Source of the DNA: Nostoc sp. TH1S01
GTDB lineage: Bacteria; Cyanobacteriota; Cyanobacteriia; Cyanobacteriales; Nostocaceae
Length of the DNA stretch: 64,000 nt
Reading direction: 5' to 3'
Assembly (NCBI GenBank): GCA_018993265.1
Contig: JAGKSW010000038.1
Span: forward strand, 16,804 to 80,803
Each line of letters begins with the position of its first letter. The stretch's first letter is position 1. The notes beneath the pieces are model-generated. The model worked only from the letters and a program-made list of their open reading frames with translations, had not been told where the DNA came from and searched no databases. Positions 51,694 to 61,925 of this stretch are shown here, piece by piece. The position numbers were made by a program, and so were the translations under genes.

Positions 51694-52035
51694 ATGAATT
51701 TCAATCCAACACCCAGTATCGTCCTAACTGCTTTGTTTACGTTGCTAATTCCGTTTCAGGTAGGAGCGCAGAAAACACCCAACCAAATTGAGAATGTTCC
51801 TAACGCTCGTGTTACTACTATTTCCGGTCAAGTTACTAAGCTTTTAGATGACGAGTTCATTCTCAAAGATGGTAAGGGACAAATCATCGTTGAAGCAGAA
51901 CCTCAGTTAGGGCAACTCATTAACCTGTCTGTAGGAGAAAAAATCACCGTAGTTGGCAACTATGACGACAATGAGTTCAAAGCTCGGAGTATTACTCGTG
52001 CCAACGGTGAAACTATTCAAATTCATGACGATTAA
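51694..52035 (+). CDS. Exported OB-fold-like (BOF-type) small protein
   Basis: Signal peptide then VTTISGQVTKLLDDEFILKDGKGQIIVEAEPQLGQLINLSVGEKITVVGNYDDNEFKARSITRANG. Confidence 0.7.
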   Translation: MNFNPTPSIVLTALFTLLIPFQVGAQKTPNQIENVPNARVTTISGQVTKLLDDEFILKDGKGQIIVEAEPQLGQLINLSVGEKITVVGNYDDNEFKARSITRANGETIQIHDD

Positions 52036-52260
52036 ATTTTCTGCACTCCAGGATTTTTCCGACATCAGAAAACCAGGTAGCCTTTGATACTAATTTGCAG
52101 AACGCAAAGACCTTAATACACAATTTACCGTGGTGGGCTAGAAATTTTTTAACTAAACAGAGCGCAATGTTTACTCTTCTGACTACGCGCTCTGAAAGAA
52201 ATCCTTAATAAATAATCGTTTTAATTCGTCTTGGGTTAGTACCACAGCAAAGGTAAGCGA

Positions 52261-53616
52261 ATGAAATACGATATGTTTTTTTTAGCAGCCCTTTTAGCAA
52301 TCACAGGCTTGCGAGCTATCGTGTTATCCTTTTTTTCTAATTCTGCGGAATCTACTGGGACTATAACTAGCACTATCAAACCTATAGAAGTAGAAACGAC
52401 GCTGACCAAGAAAGCATTCAGTCTGGGTAGAATCTCCTTGAATGGTGCTTTGGAAGCGGTAGAAACCGTTACTACTACCAGCCGCGTTATGGGACAAATT
52501 AAAACTTTGCCAGTCCAAGAAGGCGACAGAGTTAAAGCAGGTCAAATCATTGCGATTATCGATGTTAGAGATATTGAGGCGCAACGCAATCACACATCGG
52601 CTGTGATTTCCCAAGCCCAAGCAAGTGTAACAGTTGCGACTGTCGCCGAAACTCAAGCCCTAGCAAACAAAACTCAGGCACAAGCACAACTCAACCACGC
52701 AGAGGCGCATTACCAGGAAGCCGAAACCAAATTACAGGAAGCACAAGCACAACTAGGTGAAGCCCGGTTAAATCAACAACGTATGGCTATGCTGCAAAAA
52801 GCTGGTGCAGTTAGCCAATTACAACTAGATACAGCCAATACACAGTTAGCATTAATTGAATCTCGTATTCAACAGACAAAAGTTGGGATTGAACAAGCCA
52901 AGCAGGAAATTGAGCAAGCCAAAGCTGCTGTAAAACGGGCAAATTTCCAAGTCCAGCAAGCACTAGCAGAAGTAGAGCAGGCGCGTTCCCAAGTTCAGCA
53001 AGCACGAGCAGAAGTAAAGCCAACGATTGCTAAGCTAAACCACAGCATTGTTAAAGCACCATTTGCTGGAGTCGTCACAAAGAAACATACACAAGTAGGT
53101 GCAATAGCAGCTTTTGGACAACCTTTAGTAACATTGGAAAGTAGCGATCGCCTGCGCTTTAGTGTTGTTTTACCAAAGTCAATGATGTCTTTAGTAAAAC
53201 AAAGAGATGAAGTAGAAGTGCATCTGGATGCTCTCAACCGTTCTGTACGAGGGCAGGTAAATCAAATTATTGTTTCAGCAAATCCCAATAGCCATTATTT
53301 TACTGTCAAAATAGCCTTGAAAAATACCGCAAATTTAATGCCAAGAATGATTGGACGAGTAGAACTACCTGGTGAAAGTCACTCAGTAATTATGATTCCT
53401 CAGAGTGCTTTATTGAAACGAGGTCAGTTAGAAGGAGTTTATGTAGTTGGTGCAAATAACATTGCTCAATGGCGATCGGTGAAAACAGGTAAAGTAAAAG
53501 ATAGCAAAGTAGAAATTGTTTCTGGGTTAAAAGAGGAAGAAAGAATTATTACCAGAAATATAGAGCAATTAAGTAATGGGCAACAAGTTGTCAGTAATTT
53601 GGTGGGAAAAAACTGA
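52261..53616 (+). CDS. RND/HlyD-type periplasmic adaptor (membrane fusion protein)
   Basis: GQIKTLPVQEGDRVKAGQIIAIID, long coiled-coil hairpin, IVKAPFAGVVTKKHTQVGAIAAFGQPLVTL. Confidence 0.92.
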   Translation: MKYDMFFLAALLAITGLRAIVLSFFSNSAESTGTITSTIKPIEVETTLTKKAFSLGRISLNGALEAVETVTTTSRVMGQIKTLPVQEGDRVKAGQIIAIIDVRDIEAQRNHTSAVISQAQASVTVATVAETQALANKTQAQAQLNHAEAHYQEAETKLQEAQAQLGEARLNQQRMAMLQKAGAVSQLQLDTANTQLALIESRIQQTKVGIEQAKQEIEQAKAAVKRANFQVQQALAEVEQARSQVQQARAEVKPTIAKLNHSIVKAPFAGVVTKKHTQVGAIAAFGQPLVTLESSDRLRFSVVLPKSMMSLVKQRDEVEVHLDALNRSVRGQVNQIIVSANPNSHYFTVKIALKNTANLMPRMIGRVELPGESHSVIMIPQSALLKRGQLEGVYVVGANNIAQWRSVKTGKVKDSKVEIVSGLKEEERIITRNIEQLSNGQQVVSNLVGKN

Positions 53617-53894
53617 ATAACCCAATTTTTTAGTTTATAGCAGTCGAATCCTAGGTTAGGACTATATTGATTGCTGAAACCTTGATAATACTAAGTTTCT
53701 ACTCAGATCAAAGCTCTTCGCTATAAAAATTAGAATTTTATCCAGTAATTTATATGTTGATTACTGGTGTTATGTCAATATATTTCAGTTAAAATCTCAA
53801 TCTTGTTCAGATCCCTCCAACCCCCCATAAAAAGTATTGGGTGTTATGTCAGGCTGATCAGTTGTTATTCGATCAAGGAACTTTACAAACCATG

Positions 53895-55022
53895 CTATCT
53901 TGAAAGACTCAGGCGCTGGAATTGGTCTTCAATAGCTGCTAAAAGTTGAGATTGTTGCCAATTTTGGTAGAGATGGGCTGCAATGCAGGCGGCTCCAGCG
54001 CCTACGCCTTCTTTAACAAAACCTTGCTCATAAGCTTGGAGTTGTGGATAACGAGAATTGGCAAAACTTAGCTGCGTCGATAGTAAGGTAGGGATTATGC
54101 CTTGATTTTTGGTGCTTTTATGTAAGCTGAAGGCTAAATCCACAGTCCCGCCAGTGGGATCTTCTGCTACCCAGCGAGTTGTTCCGACAATTACCTGCAT
54201 GGGTTGCCAAGATAAATTATAAATTTCTGAAATTGCTGTAGTTAGAGCGTAAACTGCCAGCATTTGTGTTCCACCTGCCAGCATAACTCCACAACGACGG
54301 CTAGCGGCGATCGCCATTCCTGCTAATACCACTTGCATCGGATCACCCACGGCTGCCACAATTTGGAGAGGATCAGCATCATCAGGAATTTTTTGTAAGC
54401 CAGCCTGGACGACTTGCCACTTTTGCTGATGGTTACAAATTGGGTGGCTGCTGTTAACTTTACCCGTCGCATCTATTCCCAAAGCTGTGAGTACAGCTAA
54501 AGCGGTTGTCGTACCGCCAACAACACATTCACTCAAAATTACGTAACTTTGCGGTACTTCAGCCGCCAAGCGATCGCCCCAAGTCAGCCCTTGTTCTAGC
54601 AAGTGTTTGACTGTGGCTAATTCCATCGCCTGACCTGTACTTAAGCATTGGGCTGGCGAACCACCCAAATCAATTGCAGGTACAGCCGGAAATAAAGGTA
54701 ATCCCGCATTAAACAAACGCAAAGGTATTTTGAGTCCTTCCACCACAGCGCGAGAAATTAACACAGGCGATGCTCCCGCTGTCAGTGGTGGGAGACAATA
54801 CTGCGGTTGATGTTCGGCACCATAGTATAAAAATTCAGCATCCGCACAGGCTGTATATTTACGGTCTTCTGGCGTGCGTCCAGCCGCCGAAATCCCTGGA
54901 ATTAAAGCAGTTTCTGTAAAACCTAAAACACAGGCAAACACAGGTAAACAACCACCATATTTAGCAATCCAGGCTGTACCTTGTTCTATTTGAGTATAAA
55001 TACGAATTGAGTCATTAGTCAT
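53895..55022 (-). CDS. Nicotinate-nucleotide-dimethylbenzimidazole phosphoribosyltransferase-like protein (cyanobacterial CobT homologue, UPF0284-like)
   Basis: CLPVFACVLGFTETALIPGISAAGRTPEDRKYTACADAEFLYYG...ECVVGGTTTALAVLTALG...GVMLAGGTQMLAVYAL. Confidence 0.85.
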   Translation of the reverse strand: MTNDSIRIYTQIEQGTAWIAKYGGCLPVFACVLGFTETALIPGISAAGRTPEDRKYTACADAEFLYYGAEHQPQYCLPPLTAGASPVLISRAVVEGLKIPLRLFNAGLPLFPAVPAIDLGGSPAQCLSTGQAMELATVKHLLEQGLTWGDRLAAEVPQSYVILSECVVGGTTTALAVLTALGIDATGKVNSSHPICNHQQKWQVVQAGLQKIPDDADPLQIVAAVGDPMQVVLAGMAIAASRRCGVMLAGGTQMLAVYALTTAISEIYNLSWQPMQVIVGTTRWVAEDPTGGTVDLAFSLHKSTKNQGIIPTLLSTQLSFANSRYPQLQAYEQGFVKEGVGAGAACIAAHLYQNWQQSQLLAAIEDQFQRLSLSR

Positions 55023-55078
55023 TGGTCACTAGTCCTTAGTTAAATATATGAATCCAGAACCAATGACAAACAACATAG

Positions 55079-55131
55079 ACGCGCCAGCGGCTTCCCGTTC
55101 GCGTAGCGTCTCCCTTTGGGAGAAGGGTAGG
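55079..55131. repeat. Dispersed palindrome GCGTAGCGTCTCCCTTTGGGAGAAG
   Basis: gacgcgccagcggcttcccgttcgcgtagcgtctccctttgggagaagggtag. Confidence 0.75.
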
Positions 55132-55146
55132 ACAAATGACAAATAA

Positions 55147-55887
55147 TTACCCTTCATAATCCATCATGACTTGTACCCAACGTGGCGGACGGGGAATAGG
55201 ATTGCCCAAACGATCTAGTAGTAGCCATGCAGCCAGATGTACGACAAATAAATAAATAAAGTTATTAATCACCACCAAAGCAAAAGCCCCGACTTGTATT
55301 AAAAATACGCTGGGACTGTTTAATAATCCGAGTTTGAGAAATATCCACTCAGTAATTTCTGTAACTTGGTTAATTAAATAAATCCATAAATCTTCACCAG
55401 ACAATACAGACAGCAACCACATCCGGAAAAAGAACCCCAAAGTACCTAACAACGTAGCTAAAGTGATAGACACAATCCAAGGAACCCGACGATGCCAAGT
55501 TGCACCCAAAAGTACGCCCATAAGAGCAAAAGGCATCACAAACAATAGACTGCGAACAGGCCCCATCAGTACCGATAACAACAAGCCAGAGGTAACAGCT
55601 GCCATCCATGCGGCTCTTTGTCCCCAACGCAGGTAAACTAGAGCGATCGGTACAGGAAAGAATATCCGTAATACTGGCCCCAAAGGAAAATAAAAATTAA
55701 TAAACCAAATTAAACTGGCAGTACTGGCTAAAAATGCTGTTTCTACCATTCGTAAAGGTGCTGCGGCTTTGAGTTGGGGAGGTTGTAATTCGCTATGGTT
55801 TTGCTGTAATTCCTCTTGGTTAGTGATTTGAGATGCAGAAGATAAGTTTTCCTCTGGTTCTTCGGGCAGAGAATCTACAATACTCAT
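55147..55887 (-). CDS. DUF2232-domain membrane protein
   Basis: Multi-TM; FPLGPVLRIFFPVPIALVYLRWGQRAAWMAAVTSGLLLSVLMGPVRSLLFVMPFALMGVLLG. MSIVDSLPEE start at 55887 avoids overlap with the upstream gene. Confidence 0.85.
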   Translation of the reverse strand: MSIVDSLPEEPEENLSSASQITNQEELQQNHSELQPPQLKAAAPLRMVETAFLASTASLIWFINFYFPLGPVLRIFFPVPIALVYLRWGQRAAWMAAVTSGLLLSVLMGPVRSLLFVMPFALMGVLLGATWHRRVPWIVSITLATLLGTLGFFFRMWLLSVLSGEDLWIYLINQVTEITEWIFLKLGLLNSPSVFLIQVGAFALVVINNFIYLFVVHLAAWLLLDRLGNPIPRPPRWVQVMMDYEG

Positions 55888-55898
55888 TTTGAAATTTG

Positions 55899-56600
55899 TT
55901 ACACAATCAATCTTTCCAGGGCTAACACATCGGGAATACAAATAGTTTCTTGATCCCGTTGAATTAACCCTTTCTTTTCTAACCTAGTCAAGACTCTTGT
56001 CACTGTTTCTCGCGCCAACCCACTTAAACTACTTAATTCTCGATGAGGTAAATTCGGAATTTCTGTTCCGGTTTGCGCTCGTTTTCCCTGCCCTTCTGCT
56101 AAGAATAACAAAGTGTCTGCTACCCGCGATTGGCTATCAGATTCTCGCAGCCGCAAACGACGGTTGACTTGGCGCAAGCGCCTAGCCATCAATTTTGATA
56201 GTCTTACGCCTGCTAAGGGTTCGATGTTGAGTAACTTGACAAAATCTTGAGATGGCAGACTACCTATGACTGTACTGGTGAGGGTAATCACATCGGTAGA
56301 ACGAGGCACTTCATCTAACGCTGCCATTTCACCAAATAGTTCGCCTTTACCTAGAATATTGAGGGTGACTTCTTTGCCCTCTAAATTATAGGTACGAATT
56401 TTTACCCAGCCTTCAAAGATAAAATATACAGAACCACCCCAGTCATTTTCCAACAAAATCACTTGATTTGCTGGGTGTGTCCGTGTCACAAGATGGGTAA
56501 GGGCTGGTTCTACAACCGATTCTGGCAACCCTTGAAAAAAGGGAGTTGTTCTAATCCACGGATGAATAGGTTCTTCTTGCAAGCTATATCGGTCTCCCAT
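55899..56600 (-). CDS. CRP/FNR-family transcriptional regulator
   Basis: Cyclic-nucleotide-binding-like domain plus HTH PHRELSSLSGLARETVTRVLTRLEKKGLIQ; MGDRYSLQEE start at 56600 preferred. Confidence 0.92.
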   Translation of the reverse strand: MGDRYSLQEEPIHPWIRTTPFFQGLPESVVEPALTHLVTRTHPANQVILLENDWGGSVYFIFEGWVKIRTYNLEGKEVTLNILGKGELFGEMAALDEVPRSTDVITLTSTVIGSLPSQDFVKLLNIEPLAGVRLSKLMARRLRQVNRRLRLRESDSQSRVADTLLFLAEGQGKRAQTGTEIPNLPHRELSSLSGLARETVTRVLTRLEKKGLIQRDQETICIPDVLALERLIV

Positions 56601-56943
56601 CACGGCATCTTCATTAAAGGTATTACACACAAAACAACAACAAAGTTAATTGCAGCCTAAGCCATCAATGCCAATACTTTTTAAAATACAGACTTCAGCT
56701 ATGTAACCAAAATCACAATAAAAGCATTTTTCAGAACAGTCTCACTGACGCAGTTTAAATAAAGTAAAACTTGTGCAAGTAATGTCTAAGTGCCTCTGAG
56801 ATAATTTTGAAAACTCTAGCTGCATAGCAAAAATATTTACTTAAAAATATAGGCAAACCACATTAATGATACTCAAACTAGTTAATTTTTGCTAACGGAA
56901 AATTTTCGGCTATATCGAATTATGTGGAGTTTGGCTGGGGATC

Positions 56944-57018
56944 AGGGAAAGGGTGTAGGGGTATGAAGGTGTAAGGGTGTAGATTTAAACAACTCTTACA
57001 CCGCTACACCCCTACGGA
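56944..57018. repeat. GGGTGTAGGGGT-type imperfect palindromic repeat
   Basis: gggaaagggtgtaggggtatgaaggtgtaagggtgtagatttaaacaactcttacaccgctacacccctacgg. Confidence 0.7.
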
Positions 57019-57623
57019 TAATTCAAAATTTAAAAGTAAGAGGATGTTAATTTTGACTTTTGACTTTTGACTTAATTTTGCCCCTACACCCATTTTCCAC
57101 AGACAATCTTTGTGCGTAAGTTTATTTGTTTGCCAGTTAACTTGCCATTCCTCAACACCTTAGCTACATTAATGGCGCGTGTGGATGTAAAGTGGAGGGA
57201 ATTTGCCTTGTCGATTTGGTGTTTGTGAGCAGATGCCAGTTGGTTCCAGACTCATGGCTGATTTGTTGCATTTTTTTATGTTTTTGATTGTGAAGTCCCA
57301 GAGACTGTAACATCGCCTGTATGGTAAAAGGTCAAAGTACCTAGTCAACCAACTTGGCTGACAATTGGGGAATATTTTTGTATCCTTGTACTTCAATTAG
57401 CATTCAGCTAATTACCATGATGCCTGATGAAAATGAGGCTAGGGGCTAGAGACTAGGGGCTAGAGGCTCAGGATGTTTCTTGAGTGAGTAATCATTACTC
57501 AGTACTCAGCACTCAGGACTCGGTACTCAGCACTCTCAAGGCAGTTGCTACCGTGATTAACTTTGATAAGCGTCAATTTCTCACCCAAGTTAAAAATCCA
57601 GTTCTAGCTAAGGTAATTCTAAA

Positions 57624-60600
57624 GTGACTTCCCGCGCTGATGAAATTCAAAAACTGATCGCAGATATTGATAACTTACTCACTAACAATGGTAAGCGACT
57701 GCCGAAGTTGCTGTCTGGTCAAGCGCCAGAAGCCAGAGAGGTTTTAGAGCGAGTTCGCAACTTTTTGGTGAATTTGCAAGCAACTGAGAATTTACATGGC
57801 AATATTCCCCAGCCAACGGGACAGGTACAACATTCACCTTTGTTGGCGAAATTTGCTGAACAAGTTAATCAGCCATCGTCAGTAGAGTTATATCAATCTG
57901 AGTCAGGAGAAAATAGTGGACTGAGTAGCCAACTAAAAACCGAATTGGCGACATTAATTCAGCCATTGCAAGCAGAATTGACAGCACTGTTGCAAGAACG
58001 CTCGACGCTGATGCAGGAAATTCGGCAGTTGGAGCAAAAGCGGCTGCAAAATTACTCTTTAAGTCAACAGTTGGCTAATCAAGAGCAAATTATTGGGGAA
58101 TTTTTACAGGTGTTGATGAGTCGCCTTGTCCCCACTGTTGCACCGCATATCAACTCAACTGCGGCGTATGATTTTCATGCTGCGAGTCCAAGTCATCACA
58201 ACAGTATAGAATTCACCTCGGCTGCAAGTTTGCCTTCATTAGAATCATCAGCGCAGTTAGAACGGTTAAGTCAGTTTGCTAAGGATTTAGACCAACGTTT
58301 ACTGTCACTTGATGGTACGGTAAATGTTGTATTTGAGGCACTTCAGCGCAATATTAATACTTATCACGAATCTTTGTCGCAAGCACTGGCGAGAATGCAT
58401 AGTACAGGCTTGCAAGGTGAACAGTTGCTAGTGAGTTTCCTGAATAATTGGACTCAGCAATTGCAGCAACATATTAACAATATTCCAGCGGCGGGAGCAG
58501 TTAAAGAAACATTACCAGCGCCGCGATCGCCATTCCCAACTCCCGCAGAGACTGCTACTGTAGAAACTATCCAACCAGTAGTTATTACTAATACTGAAGC
58601 TGCTAACCCACCACTAGAATTACCACAGCCAGAAGTAGAATTAGCCTCTGATGTGGCGGCTAACGATTTGGATGCTATGTTACTAGAATTGACTGGTAGC
58701 ATTTCGCCAGCGACGGATGCTGCTGCGCCTCTGAAACTGGAGGGGTTGGAAGATTTAGAAACATTGGCGGATGATTCCCCAGCACCACTAACTGCGCCGA
58801 CACTTTTACCAACACTAGAAGCCGCAACACCACCGCCAGAAATCTCTGGGATGTTTAGTGATTTATCGCCACCAACTCTAGAGTTGAATGATGAGGTAGA
58901 TCAACTTTACGCCAGTTTATTTCATGTCAGTTCTGTGACTCAACTCAGTGTTGCACCAACTCCCACAGAACCAACCCCAGATACTTCTGCAAACATTCCT
59001 GATACCACTCCTCCCGCAGAACCAGAAACATCAATTACAACTGTTCCAGAAGATATTTCTAACTTAAATCCTAGCGACACCCCAACCGCGCCTTTATTTG
59101 AGGAAAATGCCGACTTACCAGAGTCGATATTCACTCAGTCAGATGCAGGTTTGTTAGAAACGAATAATTCTCTACCACAAAACACAGCAACTCATTCGCC
59201 GCAATTTATCGATTTATCATCAGATTTTCAACAAAAGTTATTTTTTGAAGAAGAACCTGATTTTTCCAATACTACACTCAGTTATTCTCATACCATTCGA
59301 GAAAATATTCCTGTTCAGCCAGAGCATACTGACACTATTACTTCTTTAAGTGAACTGTTTGCAGATGCAAGTAGTGAAGAGAATTTATGGCCTGGTTTGT
59401 CTCCTTCAGAAATTGCACTGACTTTAGATGAACCCAGTAATGATGTTGCAGTTGCATCTGAGGCGGAAGCACAGGAAAATGTGTCGGATAGATATATTGC
59501 TGCTTCTCCCCAGGAGAATTTGCTTGCGCCAGAGGTAATGCAGTCGGGAAACATACCGGATATTTCTTTGAATGAAGAACAGTTGCAGCAATTAAATCAA
59601 GATTTAGCTAACTTTGATGAGTTGCTCAACTATCAGTCAACAGATATCTACAGTTTGGCAGATACCGAACAACCGCCGAATGTCACGTTTTCCAATTCTC
59701 AAACCCTAGACCATACGCCAAATGTGGCTTTTTCGCGTCCGGCTGTACCACCGGTTGCACCTATATCATCACCACAAACAGATGTTGATTTAAACTTCTC
59801 TCCCGCCAACGAAAAAAAAAAGGAAGACACATCTGGTTCCAGTTCTCCAACTCAGATAGAACTGACCGTCGATGTGCATAACTCGGTTTGGTATTTAGGT
59901 ATTGATTTAGGCACAACTGGAATTTCTGCGGCTTTGTTAAATCGCTCTCAGTCGGTGGTATACCCAATATACTGGTCAGCAGAAAATATTCCTGGCGCGA
60001 CTTCTTTTCAACATTCATTTCGTTTACCTGCGGAAGTTTATCTGCCGAATGCTTCAGTTTCTCAAGGTAGCAGTAATGTTAAAAGTAGCCAATGTTCCGC
60101 ACAGTTAAAGCCTTATTTACAAATAGCTGTCCCCTACAAAAGTGAAGAGCAAAAATGGGAACCTGTACTGCAATTCAATGAATTTTCGGCAGGGCCATTA
60201 ATTTGGGTGGTACGATCGCTTTCTAAATTACTATTAACCCTCAAATCCGATCGCCAGAGTACCACCCAAGGTTTAATTGCGATGGCGGTGGGAATTAATC
60301 AGCCGACTTTCCACACAATTATGAGTAAAATCGCAGGGGTGATATGTACTTGCTCCGCGAGTTGGTCAGAACAATATAGATTTAATGTGCGGGAAGCTTT
60401 GCTGACGAGCAAAATTGTCCAACATCCCCAGCAAGTCTTTTTTGTGGAAGAAGCGATCGCTAGTTTAATTAGTTTATTTGATAAAAGTGACAGCCAACTC
60501 ATTCAAGTGAGCGATCGCACTGGTTTACGTCCCGTCGAAACCACAGAACCCTTACTCGGCAATACTTTGGTGATTAATATTGGCGCAACCGCCAGCGAAA

Positions 60601-61724
60601 TGGCTTTGGTTGATATCCCGGAAAATTTGCTGCAACTAGCGCACTCAGATTTTATGCTGCACAGTTTTCCCTACGCCAGCAAGGGGATAGAACAAGATAT
60701 TATTTGTCAGTTACTCATTCCGCCGAAATATCGGGAATCACGGTTAAATAATCAAGTTAATGGTCAAAAAAATACTGGTAATCCTTGGCATTGGCAATCA
60801 GCTTTTCCTGATGTAGACAAAATGCAGTGGCAAAGTTTGGGATTAGATAAATTTGATTTACCGCGAGCCGGAGAGCCTGATATTGGCGTGCGGACTCGGT
60901 TACAGCAACGGTTAGAAAGTTACGTTTTAGGACAAGCTGCTCTCGAAGCTGCCTTGGCTTTAAAGTTAATTTTGCAACATCAGGAAAACTTCACCCTAGA
61001 ATTAGCTGACCAACGCTGGATACTGCAACGGCGAGACTTAGAAAATCAAGTGTTTGTCCCCTTTGTGCGCCGACTGAACCGGGAATTGAATAAATTGCTA
61101 GTCGCACGGGGTATCCCGACAGAAGCAATTAATCAAGCCGTTTTGACTGGTGGAGTCGCATCTTTAGGAGTTGTTTATCATTGGCTACGGCAAAAACTCC
61201 CCAATGCCAAGATTATTCAAGATGCGTATTTGGGAGAAAATGGCGCACCGAATTGCAGCCGAGTTGCGTTAGGTTTGGCGATGTTACCCTTGCATTCCCA
61301 GATTTTAGAAGCACCAAGACAACAGTACACAGATTATTTTCTGTTTACAGAATTGCTGCGCCTACTGCCAGAGCGGAGTTTATCATTTAACGAAGTGCTT
61401 CAGTTGTTTGAGGGACGAGGAATTAATACAAGTATTTGTCAGCAGAGATTATTGGCATTTTTAGAAGGAGAATTACCAGCAGGGTTAATTCCATCACCAC
61501 CAGAGTCAGCATGGCTAACCCAGAATTCATCTCAGAATTTAGATTATCAGGCGATCGCAGCTGCACCATTGTTTGAAAAACAAGGAAATCTCAGCTATCG
61601 TCCCAACTCTCAGCAATTGTCCGCCTTGCGTCGCTATTTAGCCGCCGTCAAAGCCAGCACCCAGCAATCTTTAGAGGAACCATACACGGTTAACTTTGTT
61701 AAGGGAGTGGTGAGTAGGGAGTAG
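57624..61724 (+). CDS. Large protein with coiled-coil N-terminus, Pro/acidic linker and Hsp70/actin-like ATPase C-terminal region
   Basis: 1366 aa, GTG start; WYLGIDLGTTGISAALLN (phosphate 1), LVINIGATASEMALVDI (phosphate 2), AVLTGGVASLGVVYHWLRQKLP (adenosine motif). Confidence 0.85.
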   Translation: MTSRADEIQKLIADIDNLLTNNGKRLPKLLSGQAPEAREVLERVRNFLVNLQATENLHGNIPQPTGQVQHSPLLAKFAEQVNQPSSVELYQSESGENSGLSSQLKTELATLIQPLQAELTALLQERSTLMQEIRQLEQKRLQNYSLSQQLANQEQIIGEFLQVLMSRLVPTVAPHINSTAAYDFHAASPSHHNSIEFTSAASLPSLESSAQLERLSQFAKDLDQRLLSLDGTVNVVFEALQRNINTYHESLSQALARMHSTGLQGEQLLVSFLNNWTQQLQQHINNIPAAGAVKETLPAPRSPFPTPAETATVETIQPVVITNTEAANPPLELPQPEVELASDVAANDLDAMLLELTGSISPATDAAAPLKLEGLEDLETLADDSPAPLTAPTLLPTLEAATPPPEISGMFSDLSPPTLELNDEVDQLYASLFHVSSVTQLSVAPTPTEPTPDTSANIPDTTPPAEPETSITTVPEDISNLNPSDTPTAPLFEENADLPESIFTQSDAGLLETNNSLPQNTATHSPQFIDLSSDFQQKLFFEEEPDFSNTTLSYSHTIRENIPVQPEHTDTITSLSELFADASSEENLWPGLSPSEIALTLDEPSNDVAVASEAEAQENVSDRYIAASPQENLLAPEVMQSGNIPDISLNEEQLQQLNQDLANFDELLNYQSTDIYSLADTEQPPNVTFSNSQTLDHTPNVAFSRPAVPPVAPISSPQTDVDLNFSPANEKKKEDTSGSSSPTQIELTVDVHNSVWYLGIDLGTTGISAALLNRSQSVVYPIYWSAENIPGATSFQHSFRLPAEVYLPNASVSQGSSNVKSSQCSAQLKPYLQIAVPYKSEEQKWEPVLQFNEFSAGPLIWVVRSLSKLLLTLKSDRQSTTQGLIAMAVGINQPTFHTIMSKIAGVICTCSASWSEQYRFNVREALLTSKIVQHPQQVFFVEEAIASLISLFDKSDSQLIQVSDRTGLRPVETTEPLLGNTLVINIGATASEMALVDIPENLLQLAHSDFMLHSFPYASKGIEQDIICQLLIPPKYRESRLNNQVNGQKNTGNPWHWQSAFPDVDKMQWQSLGLDKFDLPRAGEPDIGVRTRLQQRLESYVLGQAALEAALALKLILQHQENFTLELADQRWILQRRDLENQVFVPFVRRLNRELNKLLVARGIPTEAINQAVLTGGVASLGVVYHWLRQKLPNAKIIQDAYLGENGAPNCSRVALGLAMLPLHSQILEAPRQQYTDYFLFTELLRLLPERSLSFNEVLQLFEGRGINTSICQQRLLAFLEGELPAGLIPSPPESAWLTQNSSQNLDYQAIAAAPLFEKQGNLSYRPNSQQLSALRRYLAAVKASTQQSLEEPYTVNFVKGVVSRE

Positions 61725-61743
61725 AGAGTGGGGAAGAGAAATA

Positions 61744-61776
61744 AGATCCCCGACTTTTTAAAAAAGTTGGGGATCT
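61744..61776. repeat. Hairpin AGATCCCCGACTTTTT/AAAAAGTTGGGGATCT
   Basis: Near-perfect inverted repeat 20 nt after the preceding stop; related to the hairpin at 33448-33480. Confidence 0.7.
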
Positions 61777-61816
61777 GCGCTTACTAATTAACGTGGTGTG
61801 CAACTTTCTCTCAAAC

Positions 61817-61903
61817 CTAACCCCCAACCCCCTTCCCTACGAGGGTAGGGGGGCAAGATTCAAAGCCTCTCTCCGCTTCGGGGAGAGGTTTGGAGAGGGG
61901 TTT
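61817..61903. repeat. CCTCTCTCCGCTTCGGGGAGAGG-type palindromic repeat
   Basis: acctaacccccaacccccttccctacgagggtaggggggcaagattcaaagcctctctccgcttcggggagaggtttggagagggg. Confidence 0.7.
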
Positions 61904-61925
61904 TAAGAAGAAGTCGCACATCGCG

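Noticed and set aside
57169-57396. 75-aa minus-strand ORF
   Set aside because: No domain, no clear ribosome-binding site, in an intergenic repeat-rich region.
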